This document shows, piece by piece, positions 46,634-60,500 of a DNA stretch of 64,000 nt (position 1 is the stretch's first letter; each line of letters starts with the position of its first letter). The stretch spans positions 100,478,513-100,542,512 of the forward strand of contig CM051521.1 of NCBI GenBank assembly GCA_028015205.1, read 5' to 3'. Made by a program: the position numbers and the translations under genes. The notes below the pieces were generated by a model. It worked only from the letters and a program-made list of their open reading frames with translations. It was not told the origin of the DNA and made no database searches. The stretch is from Mytilisepta virgata (taxonomy: Eukaryota > Mollusca > Bivalvia > Mytilida > Mytilidae).

Positions 46634-47334
46634 TCGGCTGTGGCGGCCATCTTTGTTGATCGTCCAGGTCATAAGACACAATTCTGAAAGAGGACCATAG
46701 AAGGACCACTGCTGCTAAGTTTGGTTCCAAATGACTCAGTAGTTACAGACGAGTTTTTTAAATGAATTTCCAATAGTATGTTTAACTAATTTTGGCTGTG
46801 GCGGCCATCTTGGTTGATTGTCAGGGTCATATGATACAAATCTGAAAGAGGACCATCTAAGGACCATTGATGCCAAGTCTAGTTCCAATTGACCATGTAG
46901 TTACATAGAAGATTTTTAAAATTCATCCCCCCTTTTTTCTATTTTTAATCACAGCAACTATGTCAGTTGGAAGTCGGTGATACCAAACACAATTTTGTTT
47001 CACTGGTTCATTTGAGAGAACAATTGTTCTATGTTAAACTATGTTCGGCTGTGGCAGCCAAGATGGTTGACAGTCTAGGTCAATGGACACATTTCTAAAA
47101 GAGAACCATCTAAGGACCATTGCTACCAAGTCTAGTTCTAACTGGCTTAGTGGTTTCAGACCAGAAGATTTTTGAGTGAATTTTCCATAGGGTACAATGT
47201 TAAACTAAGTTCCGCTGTGTCCTCCATCCTGGTTCACAGTCCTCGAAATCAGACAATTCTGAAAGAGGAGCTCCTATGGACCATTGCAGCAAAGTCTGGT
47301 TCCAATTGGTCAATAAACTACAGATATTGTCAAT
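46634..47334 (-). repeat. About 160-bp tandem units of the AGCTCACCTG family
   Basis: The phrase GGCTGTGGCGGCCATC or a close variant recurs at about 46634, 46795, 47047 and 47210, each followed by 'GAAAGAGGACCAT.TAAGGACC' and TTTCAGA.GAGATTTTT. The same units lie in 50860-51620. No terminal sequences are present here, and the block is cut by the MITE at 47337. Confidence 0.65.
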
Positions 47335-47336
47335 TA

Positions 47337-47831
47337 CAGTCGAACTTCGGTAGCTCGAACTTGGATCGCTTGAACACCAACGATGGTTCGAACCGTTTTG
47401 AAAGTCCCGTCAATTTTCCCATTATTTTCATATTGAAAAAGCCCCAAAACACCGATTTCTCGAAGTGGAACAAAAATGTTGGTCCCAACAATTACAAAAT
47501 AATGTATTTTACCAATGAAAACTTGAACTTGATAATTAAATGGACAATCTTGTTGCCTGATACTTATGCTAACAATCACAAGTTTAATACAAATGGATGA
47601 ATCTAACAAGTAAATATTTACTGTTCAAAGTAATAAAGATGTCAAGATAACTTTTGATTAGTGATTAACCTGTTAAATTTTAATTTAGAAATATTTCGTG
47701 GTTATGATTAGCTATGCCAACTCGTATTCAGATGGTTCTGGCAATTTTTCGTAAATGAACAAACTAGAACTACCGATAACTCGAACAGAATTCTAGGGTC
47801 CCTTGGAGTCCGAGCCATTGAAGTTCTACTG
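47337..47831. mobile_element. 495-bp pogo/Tigger-like MITE with TA target
   Basis: Ends CAGTCGAACTTCGGTAGCTC and (reverse complement) CAGTAGAACTTCAATGGCTC form inverted repeats of about 28 bp, flanked by TA on both sides (47335-47336, 47832-47833). CAGT termini with a TA duplication fit the pogo branch of Tc1/mariner. The open frames inside show no transposase motif. Confidence 0.65.
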
Positions 47832-48260
47832 TATACAAATTTGTGATTTCTGAGTATAAATTAAAGTTTTCCCCAGAACTATACCAGATTGACACCACCT
47901 ACCTACCCGAGTCAGTCCAAAGGCCTATCCGCCTGACCTTCATCAGATTAATAGCCGAGTGCAAATTTGTTGTGCAAAATGTTAATGCTTTCATTGGTGA
48001 GAAATAACTGGTATCTATAAATGTCATACATATCAGTAAATGTAATTTTTGCAAAACATAGGTTTAAAAAATACCCTGTATGCAGTGTTAGGTTTTTTCC
48101 TTCTTCTTTTTAGCATGAAATAGACACTATTTCTCTGGGTGATTATATCCATGTTGCACAAGATCAAATGAATCGTTCAGATTGCGAGTTGTACAGCTGA
48201 ATGAATAGTCTGAAAATCTGGTAATCAGCAATTTCTAAATTCCAATGCCATTGTCAATGA

Positions 48261-48266
48261 ATTTAT
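48261..48266 (-). promoter_or_regulatory. Candidate polyadenylation signal for IFT70
   Basis: AATAAA on the minus strand (TTTATT on plus), about 185 nt past the stop codon. Confidence 0.4.
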
Positions 48267-48447
48267 TTCCAAATATAATTTTCTTGATGAATCTACAATG
48301 TGAAATCTTGAAACTTAAAGTTTTAACAAAAAAACCAAAATTCAATTTTACAAAGTTAAATTTTCAGATCTGAAGATATACATTTGAAAATCAAATTTAG
48401 CAATATTACAACAAAATATCACAGTTTAACATTAAGTGTTAACATTT

Positions 48448-48572
48448 TTACTGCAACTGCAACAAGAGATTCTTCAAAATGCGAGCTTCATATGTTACTG
48501 TATTTTTCCCCGGGTGCATTGGTTCTGCTTCCAGCGGCTGCTCAATAACTGCTTTAACATCTTTACCATACA
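48448..48572 (-). CDS. IFT70: IFT70 terminal coding exon
   Basis: 125 nt after an ACTTTCAG acceptor. Reads YGKDVKAVIEQPLEAEPMHP, GKNTVTYEARILKNLLLQLQ and stop at 48450-48448. Confidence 0.9.
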
Positions 48573-51500
48573 CTGAAAGTAAACAATAACACAACTTAGG
48601 TAAAATACCTTTGTACAAAATAAAGCATTGCAGCTGATATGTTCCAAACATAATTTAAGTCAGACCAATCAGATGCTGGTATCTGTTTTTGTTATCTCCA
48701 TGTGTAATTTTATAAAATTCAGAGAAGAACAGGAAAGGATTTTGGAGCCTTCTAAGAATCTGATCGGGCTTTTGAATTCCTTACATCAAGAAAGCATTAA
48801 AATTCTTATGGAAAGATGAACAGAGCATTAGTTACTTGTTTTTTAAAGTGTCAGAGATTATATTGATCTAAAAGGCAGTTAAATGATAATAAATCATTTT
48901 CACTACAGTTAAATTATAATAAATCATTTTCACCACAAGGTACTTAGAATTGTTCTAGATTATGACAATTTTAAATTAGAAATAATTATTCAAATTTAAG
49001 AATGATTATCTGAAATGTCTTCATTTACAACTTTATCATGCACACTTTAACCTTCTTGATAAAATTTATTGTTTGTGATGATGAAGAAGAAATACTGCTT
49101 AGGGCTGTTAATGTTATATAATGGTATTATGCATGGAGACTAATATGCAATTAATCTGAAAGGAAGAACTGTTTCTGTCATAGGGGAGTGTTTATATCAC
49201 ATCAAGTCTGGTTTGATAGTACAGAAAGGCAAAACAATGTAAATACTATTTAACCACATAGGGAAATAGAGATAAATCAAGAATGTATGAACATTCAAAT
49301 GTCAACTCTGTGATTATTTTTATTGATTTACTCAATTTTATTAAATATCATCTTATCAGTGACAGATATAGTGCTAGAATGCTAACTAATTTAAGGAAGA
49401 AGTGATAAACATCCATCATTTTACTGGAACCCTATGAGCCAGTCATACATTATTTTATAGTTTCTAGCTATGTTCCTTTTTTCTTTAAATGACAAACATA
49501 ATCCAAATAAGGCCATACAAGAAGAACCTAAAAAGTCATTAGCAATATGACAGTCACTATACTGCAGGAGATTAGATTCCGGTAATGAATTTTATTTCTA
49601 TTTTTATTGGAACTGCTTTCATGGCTTTGGATCCAAGTGTCAAAAGTGTAATGTAGTGTAAGAGATAAACTTATCTGAAAAACTGGCAAACAAATCTTGA
49701 CATTTTAACTGAATAAATGTAATTAAAACTAATCATGCAACAAAAAATGTCTATTTCCAGTTAAAATCAAACGATACATTTTGATGGGAGATCTACCAAC
49801 AGTTCCTGCCATATGATGTCACCAGACATTAATAAGGAGAGGAAATTTAAATACATTTCCTGCTGCTAATTTTCTGTAAAAAATCATACTAAAATAGTAA
49901 TATAAACGTCAATAACCACAAAATACTATAGATCACCATCTCATTGCCACTGGAAGTGATTATTGATGAAAACTTTGTCAACAAATAAATCACCTACCAG
50001 AACTAGGCCATGCAAAAAATAGCTCATCGATAAAACTTACTTTCACAGCACTCCAGAAATCCTATACATTCTTGTATAACCTGGTCCTTCATCATTATCA
50101 TGTGCTTGGCCATATTTTCTATCAGTGACAAGAAACACCTCTTGGCATAATACCATGTGTCTGTCCCTAACTTTTTATTGTACGGTTCTAAACTTTTAAT
50201 AACTCTCGATATACCAAATTCATAATTTCCTTTAGCACAGTATAGGGTCCTGAAAAAGAAATATTTGTCCTTATTGTCAATATTTAAGATTTACTGTATA
50301 TAAACAACAGCTTACAAAGCTACCGCTTACCAGAATACACACCCATTCTTTAATAGTAAGTTACCTAGGGAGCCTGTATTGTTCACCTGGATTTTATTTT
50401 CAAGTTAGTACTTAGTGTCAATGGATACAATTATGACAGTCATCTTGGATTTCAATCTTCACCAAAGCAGTACCTTGCAATAATCATTAATGAAAAGTTT
50501 TAAATCTATGGGTCAAGTAGTTTCAGAGAAGAAGTTCTTGGAAATTTAACCAATGAGAAAAGTCCAATTTTCTGGACTGGCAGCCATACTTTTAGCAGAA
50601 TGGCAACAAAATAAAAGTTTGTTTAAATTCTGTTCAGTGTAAAGAAGAAGATCAAAATCACAATTTTTCAGCTGACAGACAACAGACACCAAGTGATAGC
50701 AATAGCTTACACCAGCAATGAGAGAAAACACCATTATAAGCAGATATCAAAACATATCACAAGAAAAGGCTCTCAAGAGCCTGTATCCCTCACCTGGATT
50801 TAATTTTTTACCTTGAGCTGGACTAAAAATTTAAGTGTTGAAGTCAAATTGGCTGATTTTTCTATAGGACAGTCATCTTGGTTGACAGTCCAGGTTAATG
50901 GAAAAATTTCTAAAAGAGAACCATCTAAGGACCATTATTGTTAAGTTTTGTTCCAACTGGCTAAGTGGTTTCAGACAAGAAGATTTTTAAATGAATTTTA
51001 CCATAGGGTCCAATATTTAAATAAGTTCGGCTTTCAGCCATCTTGTTTGACAATCCGGGTAATCAGACATAATTTTGAAAGAGGACCATCTCAGGACCAA
51101 TGCTGCCAAGTTTAATTCCAATTGGCTCAGTAGTTTCAGACGAGATTTTTTAGTGAATTTCCCACAGGTTCTTATGATAAACTAAGTTCAGCTGTGGCGG
51201 CCCTTTTAGTTCACAGTCCACGAAATTGGGACATATTTCTGAAAGAGGACCTCCTAGGGACTTTTGCTGCCAAGTCTGGTTCCAATATGTCAAGTTGTTT
51301 CAGACAAGAAGATTTTCAATGAATTTTCCCATAGGGCCCTATGTTAAACTAAGTTCAGCTGTGGTGGCCATCTTGGTTAACAGTCCCGGTCATCAGACAT
51401 ATTTCTGGAAGAGAACCTCCTAAGGACCATTACCGCCAAGTTTGGTTCCAATTGGCCTTTTAGTTTCATAGAAGATTTTTGCAATTCATCCCCCCTTTTT

Positions 51501-54500
51501 CTATTTTTAGTAACAGTAGCTGTGTCGGTTGGAAGTCGGGGATGCAGGACATAATTTTGGAAGGGGGCCATCCAAGGACTATTCCACCAAAGTTTGGTCC
51601 CAATTGGCCTAGTGGTTTCAGAAAAAAATATCTTTTTTACGCCAGATGCCATCTTTAAAGGGCAAAAACTCCTATAAGGGGTCAATCAATGATTTTGGTC
51701 ATGTGGACTTATTTGTAGATCTTACTTTGTTGAACATTTTTGCTTTTACAGTTCGTCTTTATCTATAATAATATTCAAGATAATAACCTAAAACTGCAAA
51801 ATTTCCTTAAAATTAACAATTCAGGGGCAATAACCCAACAAAGGGTTGACCGATTCGTCTGAAAATTTCACTGCAGGTACATCTTGACCTGATGAACATT
51901 TTTACCCCCATGTCAGTTTTGCTGTAAATGCTTTAGTTTTTGAGATATAAGACAAAAACTGCAGTTTACCCCTATGTTCTATTTTTAGCAATGGCTGCCA
52001 TGTTTGATTATGGATCAAAACCTCGGATATAATTTATTATCTAGGTATCCTAAGGAACATTCACTTAAAGTTTTGAAGTATTTGGCCCAGTAGTTTCTGG
52101 GGAGAAGATCCTTGAAATAGTTTACGACGACGGACGCCAAGTGATGCATAAGCTCGCATGGCCCTTTGAGACAGGTGAGCTAAAAAGAAGGCCCTATTCT
52201 GATCTCGCACCACATAAAACCAACAGTGAACATGTAGGCAGCTTCTTTATCTTATCTTCAATGTATCTAGCCCGTCTAAGGAGCACTGTCTAAAAAATAA
52301 TTTTGATTTTAGCATACATATAGGTTTCAAAGTGAGATCAAATCAGATTGATATACCAAATAATGATCTCTGTATTTTCTACTACATGTATATTGATTTT
52401 CCTAGAAATATGTGTATAAAGATTACATACAAATATCAAAGTGCATAAAGCAATAACAACATATTTCTTCTGAGACTTTTTGTTACGGGCAAGCAAAAGA
52501 TTCTTGGAAAAATCATTACTTGTAGAGTTTTGATAAGGCAACAAAATGTTTGTAAAATTATTTTAATTGTCACTTTTAATCATATTAGATCTCTTTTGCA
52601 TTAACAGCTAGTCATTCTGATGCCGTTAAGCATTAATTCCTTTTATTCATATGAAATGAGTTGAGATATTTTCTTTATCCCTACAAATATTTTTCCCATT
52701 AATGAAACAGCTTAATTGATTCTGCACCAAATTATCACTCAAAGATTACAATTCTCTATACAAACAAGTAAAAATCCTATAAATCATTAAAAAACTAACA
52801 CAACATTAAATTATTTGATTAATCCCTCTTGCTTACTCAAGGTTTAAGAAATTAAACAGATTTTAATAATGCATAGTTAATCTACAGCTATTCTCAGATG
52901 CATTACAACTAAATCAATATTAGTTTTGTGCTTTATAAACCAAAACAAATGGAGCTGTGAAGATGTCTTCAATGGATCTTTTGTCACTATAAGAAAAGGT
53001 TCTATACACGCAGCTAGGAATCACTGTGATTGATATACTTTTAAATAATACTGAAATTCTGTCAGATATGTGACAATCAATAATAATTTAGGATATATCA
53101 ATCCCTGTGTTAGAAGTATCCATTCTTATGCCTCAATTTCAATAAAAAGCAACTTTTACTTTATTTACGAACTGATTATCCTATATTGTTTTTTTTTATA
53201 AATAATTATACAAATGTTTGAAGTTGTCTAAGTATGACCATCAATCTCCTTGTCAAAATAAAAAGATTTCAATTACCAATGAATATATTAACTAAGGAAA
53301 ACAAATAGCAACAAAACCTTATAGAGGATCCACTGGGAATTTCTAAGTAAATATATGGATATAACATCAAAAATATTATAGTAATGAATTATAGAATCGA
53401 TGAATATCAAACTTGACTATATGATATAATTGAGATCGACTTGGTGTCAGATATGACAAATGAAATTTGCCCAAAGCTATCAGTACAACACATTACAGAC
53501 ACATTAATAGATCAAATGCTTGTCCACCCTAATGTATACTTAGGATAAAGAGTTCCCAACATCATTTTCATATTATCGCCATTAAAACAGAGAATTTTGA
53601 TAATAATTTAATAAGACTGTTGTAGAGCTATTTCATGCTGCTTATACACTACTTATAGTGTAAGTCCTCTTGGGATTGGAATACTGAAAATCTAATAACA
53701 TGTGACCAAACAACAAATTAATCCACAGATATAAATAATGCTTGGGTAAATAACAGTTTCCAGACATAGGTTGTAGGCTTTTAATGTAGATATCAACTCT
53801 TTTCTTGTCTCATATGACTAGCAAGAATCCGTACATATAATGAGTTCATCAATTCTCTTTTATTTCATTAGTAAAATATCTTATTTTACTTCACTCAGAA
53901 ATCACACAGTAATAGTTCTAGCACATCACCTTGCTATTATTAAATATTTGGAATTTTCAAACTCTGTTATTAGTGGGATTAAATGTGATAATCTAACAAA
54001 GCTAAGAAGTTTAATTTTTTCTTTCTTTCTTCTTATTTGAACAATCAAATATCCGTAAATTTGCTAAAAAACAAAAAACTCTTTGGAACTCTCTGTCAGC
54101 TTTTCACAAATACAAAGTTGTTTGATATTTAAACTATAATAGACACTTAATCAAGACTATGTTAAAGTTTGGAACTGTGATTCAGACTTTAATCAATAAC
54201 AAATTTAACATATCGAATAATGTTGGATATCTGAGCTATCACACAGACTTTGTCACAATGCTCACACTAGGTTACTTTCTTTGACAATCTGATAATCTTG
54301 CAGACTTACCCAATAACAAGGTTGACAATACATAAATGGTAGATCTTTTTGTCAGGATCATCATAAGCTACTTGTTCTTCTTCCTTTTCAATTTTTCTCA
54401 TTAAATCTTCTGCCTATAGAAAAATAACAAAAAGCATGATCACTATTCCTTTCATTATTCAATGCCAAACATATTTTAAGATACTATAACAGCTAACGAA

Positions 54501-57500
54501 ATCATTAAGTATACCAAATAAAATGGGTTTTTTTTTGTTGTTGTAAAACAAATATTTCACAATAGCTAAAAGTGGGATTATAGTACTATTTCCACATGCA
54601 GTAATTTTAATGATCTGAATTATGTTCAGCTGATAAACATTTTGGAATTTTGTTAAAAGTACGGTTTCACCTCCCTCATGATCTTACCTAGATTTTGGCT
54701 ATTAAAATTTAAAAAAAACTTTGGAATGTTTAATATTATTATGCCCAAATTTTTGGTTTCATTTAATGAATTCAACAAGAAAAAATCTGTCAAACTGGGA
54801 CCAACCAGATTTTGTTACTGTTTAAAGCTACTTGTCTGAATGACCGCATGCCCACCATACTTCAACTATTTTTTTATTAACAAGAATTTTTCTATTAGAA
54901 AATTATGTTAATATTTTTATTACTCACTTCCATATTTACTTTCTTAATGAAGATAAATTTTGAATATTTCTAAGTAAAGTTACTGTTTCAAAATAAAAAA
55001 GATTTTCATTTTAGTAATACACATACCTCTTCATTTTGGCTGGTCATGATGTATGATACACACAAGTTAGCAAGGACTATAGCACTCACATTCAATATCT
55101 GAAAGAGAGACATCTTTCATCTGACATAATTTGAAGGATATCATCAATATTCCTGTAATTTACCAATACAAAAATACATATGACAATTTGGATGACAATG
55201 CCTTTACTGGTAAAATCAGACCTGATTTTGACAACAGGGAAAACAGAGCGGAAATCACACTTCGGCAGCCATTTTACTATGTATAATAAAGGAACCGTAA
55301 TGGAAAAATCCTGAATTCCAAAAGCGGAAGAAAATCAGGTCTGTAAAATCTGTATTTCATTTGTAAATATATTAAATCTGTGAACATAACGGAAAATTCA
55401 CCTATTAGGCCTTATTTATACTCCCTAGATAAGTTCTAAGAATTTTACAATTTTGGAGTAATAATGCTTAAAAGTCTTTGAAACTATTCTGTCTACTGGA
55501 AATCTGAGGAAAAAAAGGCTTGTTACACCTCCTCTTTAGACAAAATATGCAAATTTACTTACGTTATCATAGTTCTTTTTGACAATTGGTTCATAGAACC
55601 CAGCGGCCTCTTTATATTTATTCTCCTGCATGAATAAGACATGAGCAACATTTAACTTCCAAACATCATGTTCATTACAAAATTCTACAGATTTACGGAA
55701 TATCTTCTCTAGATGTGGATAATTTTCCATGTCCCAGTAAATCTTAGCTTGCTGCATTAAGACAGGGATATACCTTCAATAGAAAATAATGTATACATAT
55801 AAGGAAATAGTATAAAATTTAACATGCAAGAATTAAATTATTAAAATGCTCATCCTAAATCTGTAAGTCTGATTTTATTTTGTTTGTTTAAAGACATTTT
55901 ACATTTTTCTGTAACAGTTTTTGCCTTGTTAAAATCGACATGGCTGCCCATATATGATGCCACATATGGTTCACTTCGATTACAGAAATAATGTCCTATT
56001 AGAATCAAAATAATTCATTGGTGCTATGCTGTATCGTTATTTTAACATGGTTAGGCCTTATATTTGTTAATATTTTACACTTCACTAATGCTCGGTGTAA
56101 AATATAAACAAATATGAAACACGGCAGCCAAGCTGCATATCCCCACGCCACTGTTGTGTTAATCACAAAATTAAGTGCTACGAGTTCAATCAAAGGAATA
56201 TTTCATAAAAAAGAACAATAACATTTTTTAACTGTTTCACTACCATTTCTTCTTTTTTAAATAATTTAGCCAGTGCTATGAATGCCAAAACACAATTGAC
56301 CAAAGAAATTATACTCCGATGTGACAATAACTTTAGTAATGAATTGGACAGTTGAAATAGTAGTCCTAATGTTAAATGAAGTGTGACTGATTAGGATATC
56401 ATACACAGTGATAATGTAAATACTTGTAGTGAACTGTTTTTATGATGACATTTTCTACTAATTAAGTTTAAATTTACCAAAGCTGGAATATCAATTTTGG
56501 AAATTAAATGGTTAGCCTAAGTCTTGTGACATTAATAGTTATTAATATGCATGGTTGCTAGATACATTTCCAAAAAAATGAAGATCTTAGAGTCTTTCAG
56601 GAAATTTACCAAAATTGGAATTTCATTTTTGGAAATTGAATGGTTCCCTTAACTCTTGTGACATTAATGGTTATTAATATGCATGGTTGCTAGATACATT
56701 TCCAAAAAATGAAGGTCTTAGAGTCTTTCAGGAAATTTACCAAAGTTGGAATTATTTTTTTTGAAATCAAAATATTCATTTAACAGCTATTATTCTGCTA
56801 GTGTCTGATAGTATGGTTGATTAGTAATTTTCAAGAATTAATAAGTCTGAGACTCTTCCAGAAAATTTTTTCCCACCCCAAGGGCAAATTTCAAAATTCC
56901 GAAATCTTCGACACAGACATCTTTTAAAGTGCTAGTGACGCACCAATTTTTATGTTTCTACTGCTTTGGGTGTAAGAAGAGTTCTGTGACAATAGATTTT
57001 GGGATTTTTTAACTCTCCAGGGGTTTCAGAAAAATTGTCATGCCACTTTTGAATTTGCCATATGTAATACAAGTCATGGTTTCAGTTTCAGCATTTTAGT
57101 CCAAATTGTTTAGAAGATTTCACTATTTACTGGATATCGCGAAATCCGTTTTTTGCTTATAATTATGCCCTAAGGAAAAATTCCAAAATTCAGAGACCTT
57201 TGGCACAATCTACATCAACACTGCTAAGAATGATCAAAGTTTCAGTTTTCTATCTCTTATTGTTCATGAGATAATCCTGGACAGTACGTACACACGTACT
57301 TATGTACGGCGAACAGCAAAACAATATCCCTGCCACTTCGCTAGCGCAGGGATAATAAGGCCTAAACATCTTAAAATAACCATAGAGCATGGCACCAATG
57401 AATTATTTCTTAAGCAAAAACACTGAAGAAAATCAATGTTCAGTATATCACAGAAGACTCCATGGGTTACATTCAATCAACTATTAGATGCTGCCATAAA

Positions 57501-60500
57501 AACGTAATAAAAATCCAAAACCTGGAAAACATCTACTAATTATATGTAACCATTTGATATTAAAAACATGACAAAAAAAAATCTGATAACCTATGTAAAT
57601 TACAAAAATCACTTTCAATATTAATAGCTAATATATATTTTAAAACCATAATCATTTTTTGTTCTTCTGTAATGGCATCACGATAACAAACATACAATGG
57701 TTGAGTTTAAGAAGACAAGGTATTACGACCATAAAAAAATATTCTGAATTCTCATCTGGAAGGCAAACAGATTGTTACTGTCCTCTTGTATTGTCTCTAA
57801 CACTTCATCCATAGCAGAAATTAATATCATGAAACATTATTGAAAAAATTTGTCGAAAAGGTGGGGGGGGGGGGGGGGGGGGAGGATGTGTGTAAACGCA
57901 GACATGTAGGAATATCTGTGAATTATCTTCATCTGGCTTTTTATTAATCAAGTTTGAGTAATACTTCATTTAAAATATTTTAGAAAACTTTTAATAAATA
58001 CTGACTTGCTGACAAGCTGAAAAGTATTCTGTTTGAATTAAAAGATCAATCTTGGTTACATCAGGAAGATTATGAACAGACATTCAGGTTACTAATATCT
58101 TACTGCTTTGTAAGCAATATACATAGGCCTATAAATATATTCTCCAATGAAATGTGCAGAGAAAAACAAAAAGCAGAAAAGTACACCTTTATATACGTAG
58201 TTCATCTGAGTGCACTGATCCACTCATGTACTAGGCTGAGGGTCAAGAATTTAATCATCTAAGTCCCTGTATTAAATTTGCATTAGTTCACAATTTCAAT
58301 TAACATACCTGGAATACTCTAGTGATATTATATTGTAAGCATCTTTTGTAAAAATTGTGATGATATTTAAGTTGGTCATAAAGAGAAAATCATAAAGAAT
58401 ATGAAAAATATTTGGAGTGAGATAATTTTTAGTGTGTCCCGCTCATAAAATGTCAATCCAGTTAATATGGGCAAAAATATATACTCTCTCAAAAAAGAAA
58501 CGCAACATACAGAAAATAGGAAATTTACTTCATATATTATTTTCATAATTTATGATATAAATAATTTACACAGGAATGCAAAAATTGGCACACTTCTTGT
58601 TCATGAGTTCTTTTACCTTGGAATATCACAGTTTGTCACATATTGTCAATAAATCACTCATAAATTGTCAATATCTGGTATGTCCACCATTTGCTTGTAA
58701 CACAGCCCCGACTCTTCTTGGCATAGATTGAATTAAACGCTGAGTTCGAACACGCGGTATCCTTTGCCACTCAAACTGAAGTGCCTGCTGTAATTGTTGC
58801 AGATTTTGCGGTGGTGGTTGTCGTTGGCGCACGCGCCGATCCACTTCATCCCACAAATGTTCAATTGGATTAAGATCAGGTGATCGTGACGGCCAACGGA
58901 TCACATTGACATTCTGTTGTTCTAAAAAGTCTACTGTTACACGTGCTGTATGTGGTCGGGCATTGTTGTGCTGAAAAATTTCTCTCCGAATGTCAATTAC
59001 GGGCAATAAATGAGGTCGTAAAATTTCGTCTCTATACCTAACAGCGTTCAGATTGCCTTGGATATGTATCAGCTGTGTGTTTCTGGCATAAGAAATAGCG
59101 GCCCACATCATAACACTGCCTCCGCCAAAATTGTCTCTCTCCACAACACAGTTTTGCGCAAAACGTTCGTTTCGGCGCCTATACACACGTATGTGACCAT
59201 CTCGCTTTTCCAGTTGAAAACGTGACTCATCGCTGAACCATACTCTTCTCCAGTTCTGTAAATTCCATGCACGAACTGTAGTACACCATCTAACCCTCGC
59301 TCGGCGGTGTTGGCGTCTCAGTGTTGCTCCAAAGTAAGGTCTTCTTGCCCTCAATCCATGAGAACGTAACCGATTGCGTACTGTCTGTGCTGATATACGG
59401 CGCAACCCAGGGACGTTTACAGCTGTTTCTGTTGCAGCAATAGTCCTATTCCGCAGATGGAAAAGTCTGATGTAACGATCTTGTGCCCTGGTTGTAACAC
59501 GCGGGCGCCCTGAACGTGGCCGATCTGTCGTAGTACCAAGCTGCAGGTAGCGTCCCCAAAGGCGTGAAATTGTGCTACAATGAACATTGTACGTTACAGC
59601 AACAGCATTCTGTGATTCTCCGGCCTCTAGTCGTCCGATAGCGATATTCCGGGTAGCAGCGTCTAACCTTGGCATAGCGTCACCTCATCAGAATTTTATT
59701 TTACGAATGCATTCATGAAAAGAAATACCGGGTTTTTATACCGACTGACTGAGCTAAAAAATAACCCATGATTTGCACGTGAAAGTCGACCCAGTTTTTG
59801 GCAATGCGTAAATCGTAGGGTGTCCCAGATTGCGACCAACGTCGTTTACGGGTGGATGAATTTAAATGATTGTACCTGGAAACTTTTTATGAAGGTGTAA
59901 TTATGATCATGTGTACATATATTTTGATATTTATAGGTTATTTGTCCGGAAAAATAATATTTCAAAAAGATAATCTGATGTTGCGTTTCTTTTTTGAGAG
60001 AGTATATATTGTTTGTTTGTTTAGTTGGGGTTTTATGCCATTTTCAGCACATTTGGCTATTTCGCGGTGGCCACTTTTTATTTGTGGAGGAAGCCAGAGT
60101 ACCCGGAGAGAACCACAACCTTTGGTAGGAAAACAGGCAATCCTTGTCAATTTAGATCGGAGTTCAACACACCCCGCCACAGGTGAGATTCGAACTTACA
60201 ACCTCAGTGTTGACAGGCTATTGATCATTAGTAGTCGTGACGAACAACCTAGACCACTCGGCCACTGAGCCCCCCAAAAATATAAGTAAATTTATTGTTA
60301 CATTTCAAAAGGATATTCAGGCAGGCTGTATTTACGTTGTGTTGTTCAGAGAAAGAACATAAATAATTCTCAAAATGCAAAATGGTCATAAAAGCATTTA
60401 AGACAAGTTTTTTCAGGATATATGTTAAGGAAATTTAAAATACAAGATCATAATTCTGAAGCTCTAATTTTAAAGAAAAATGTCTTCAATTACATCTGGG

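Noticed and set aside
47172..47600. 142-codon ORF
   Set aside because: Runs across the 160-bp repeat units and into the pogo-like MITE, so it is a chance frame over repeats.
60185..60272. Possible functional tRNA gene
   Set aside because: A and B boxes are present, but the acceptor and anticodon arms do not fold convincingly and the body and tail continue as a SINE.
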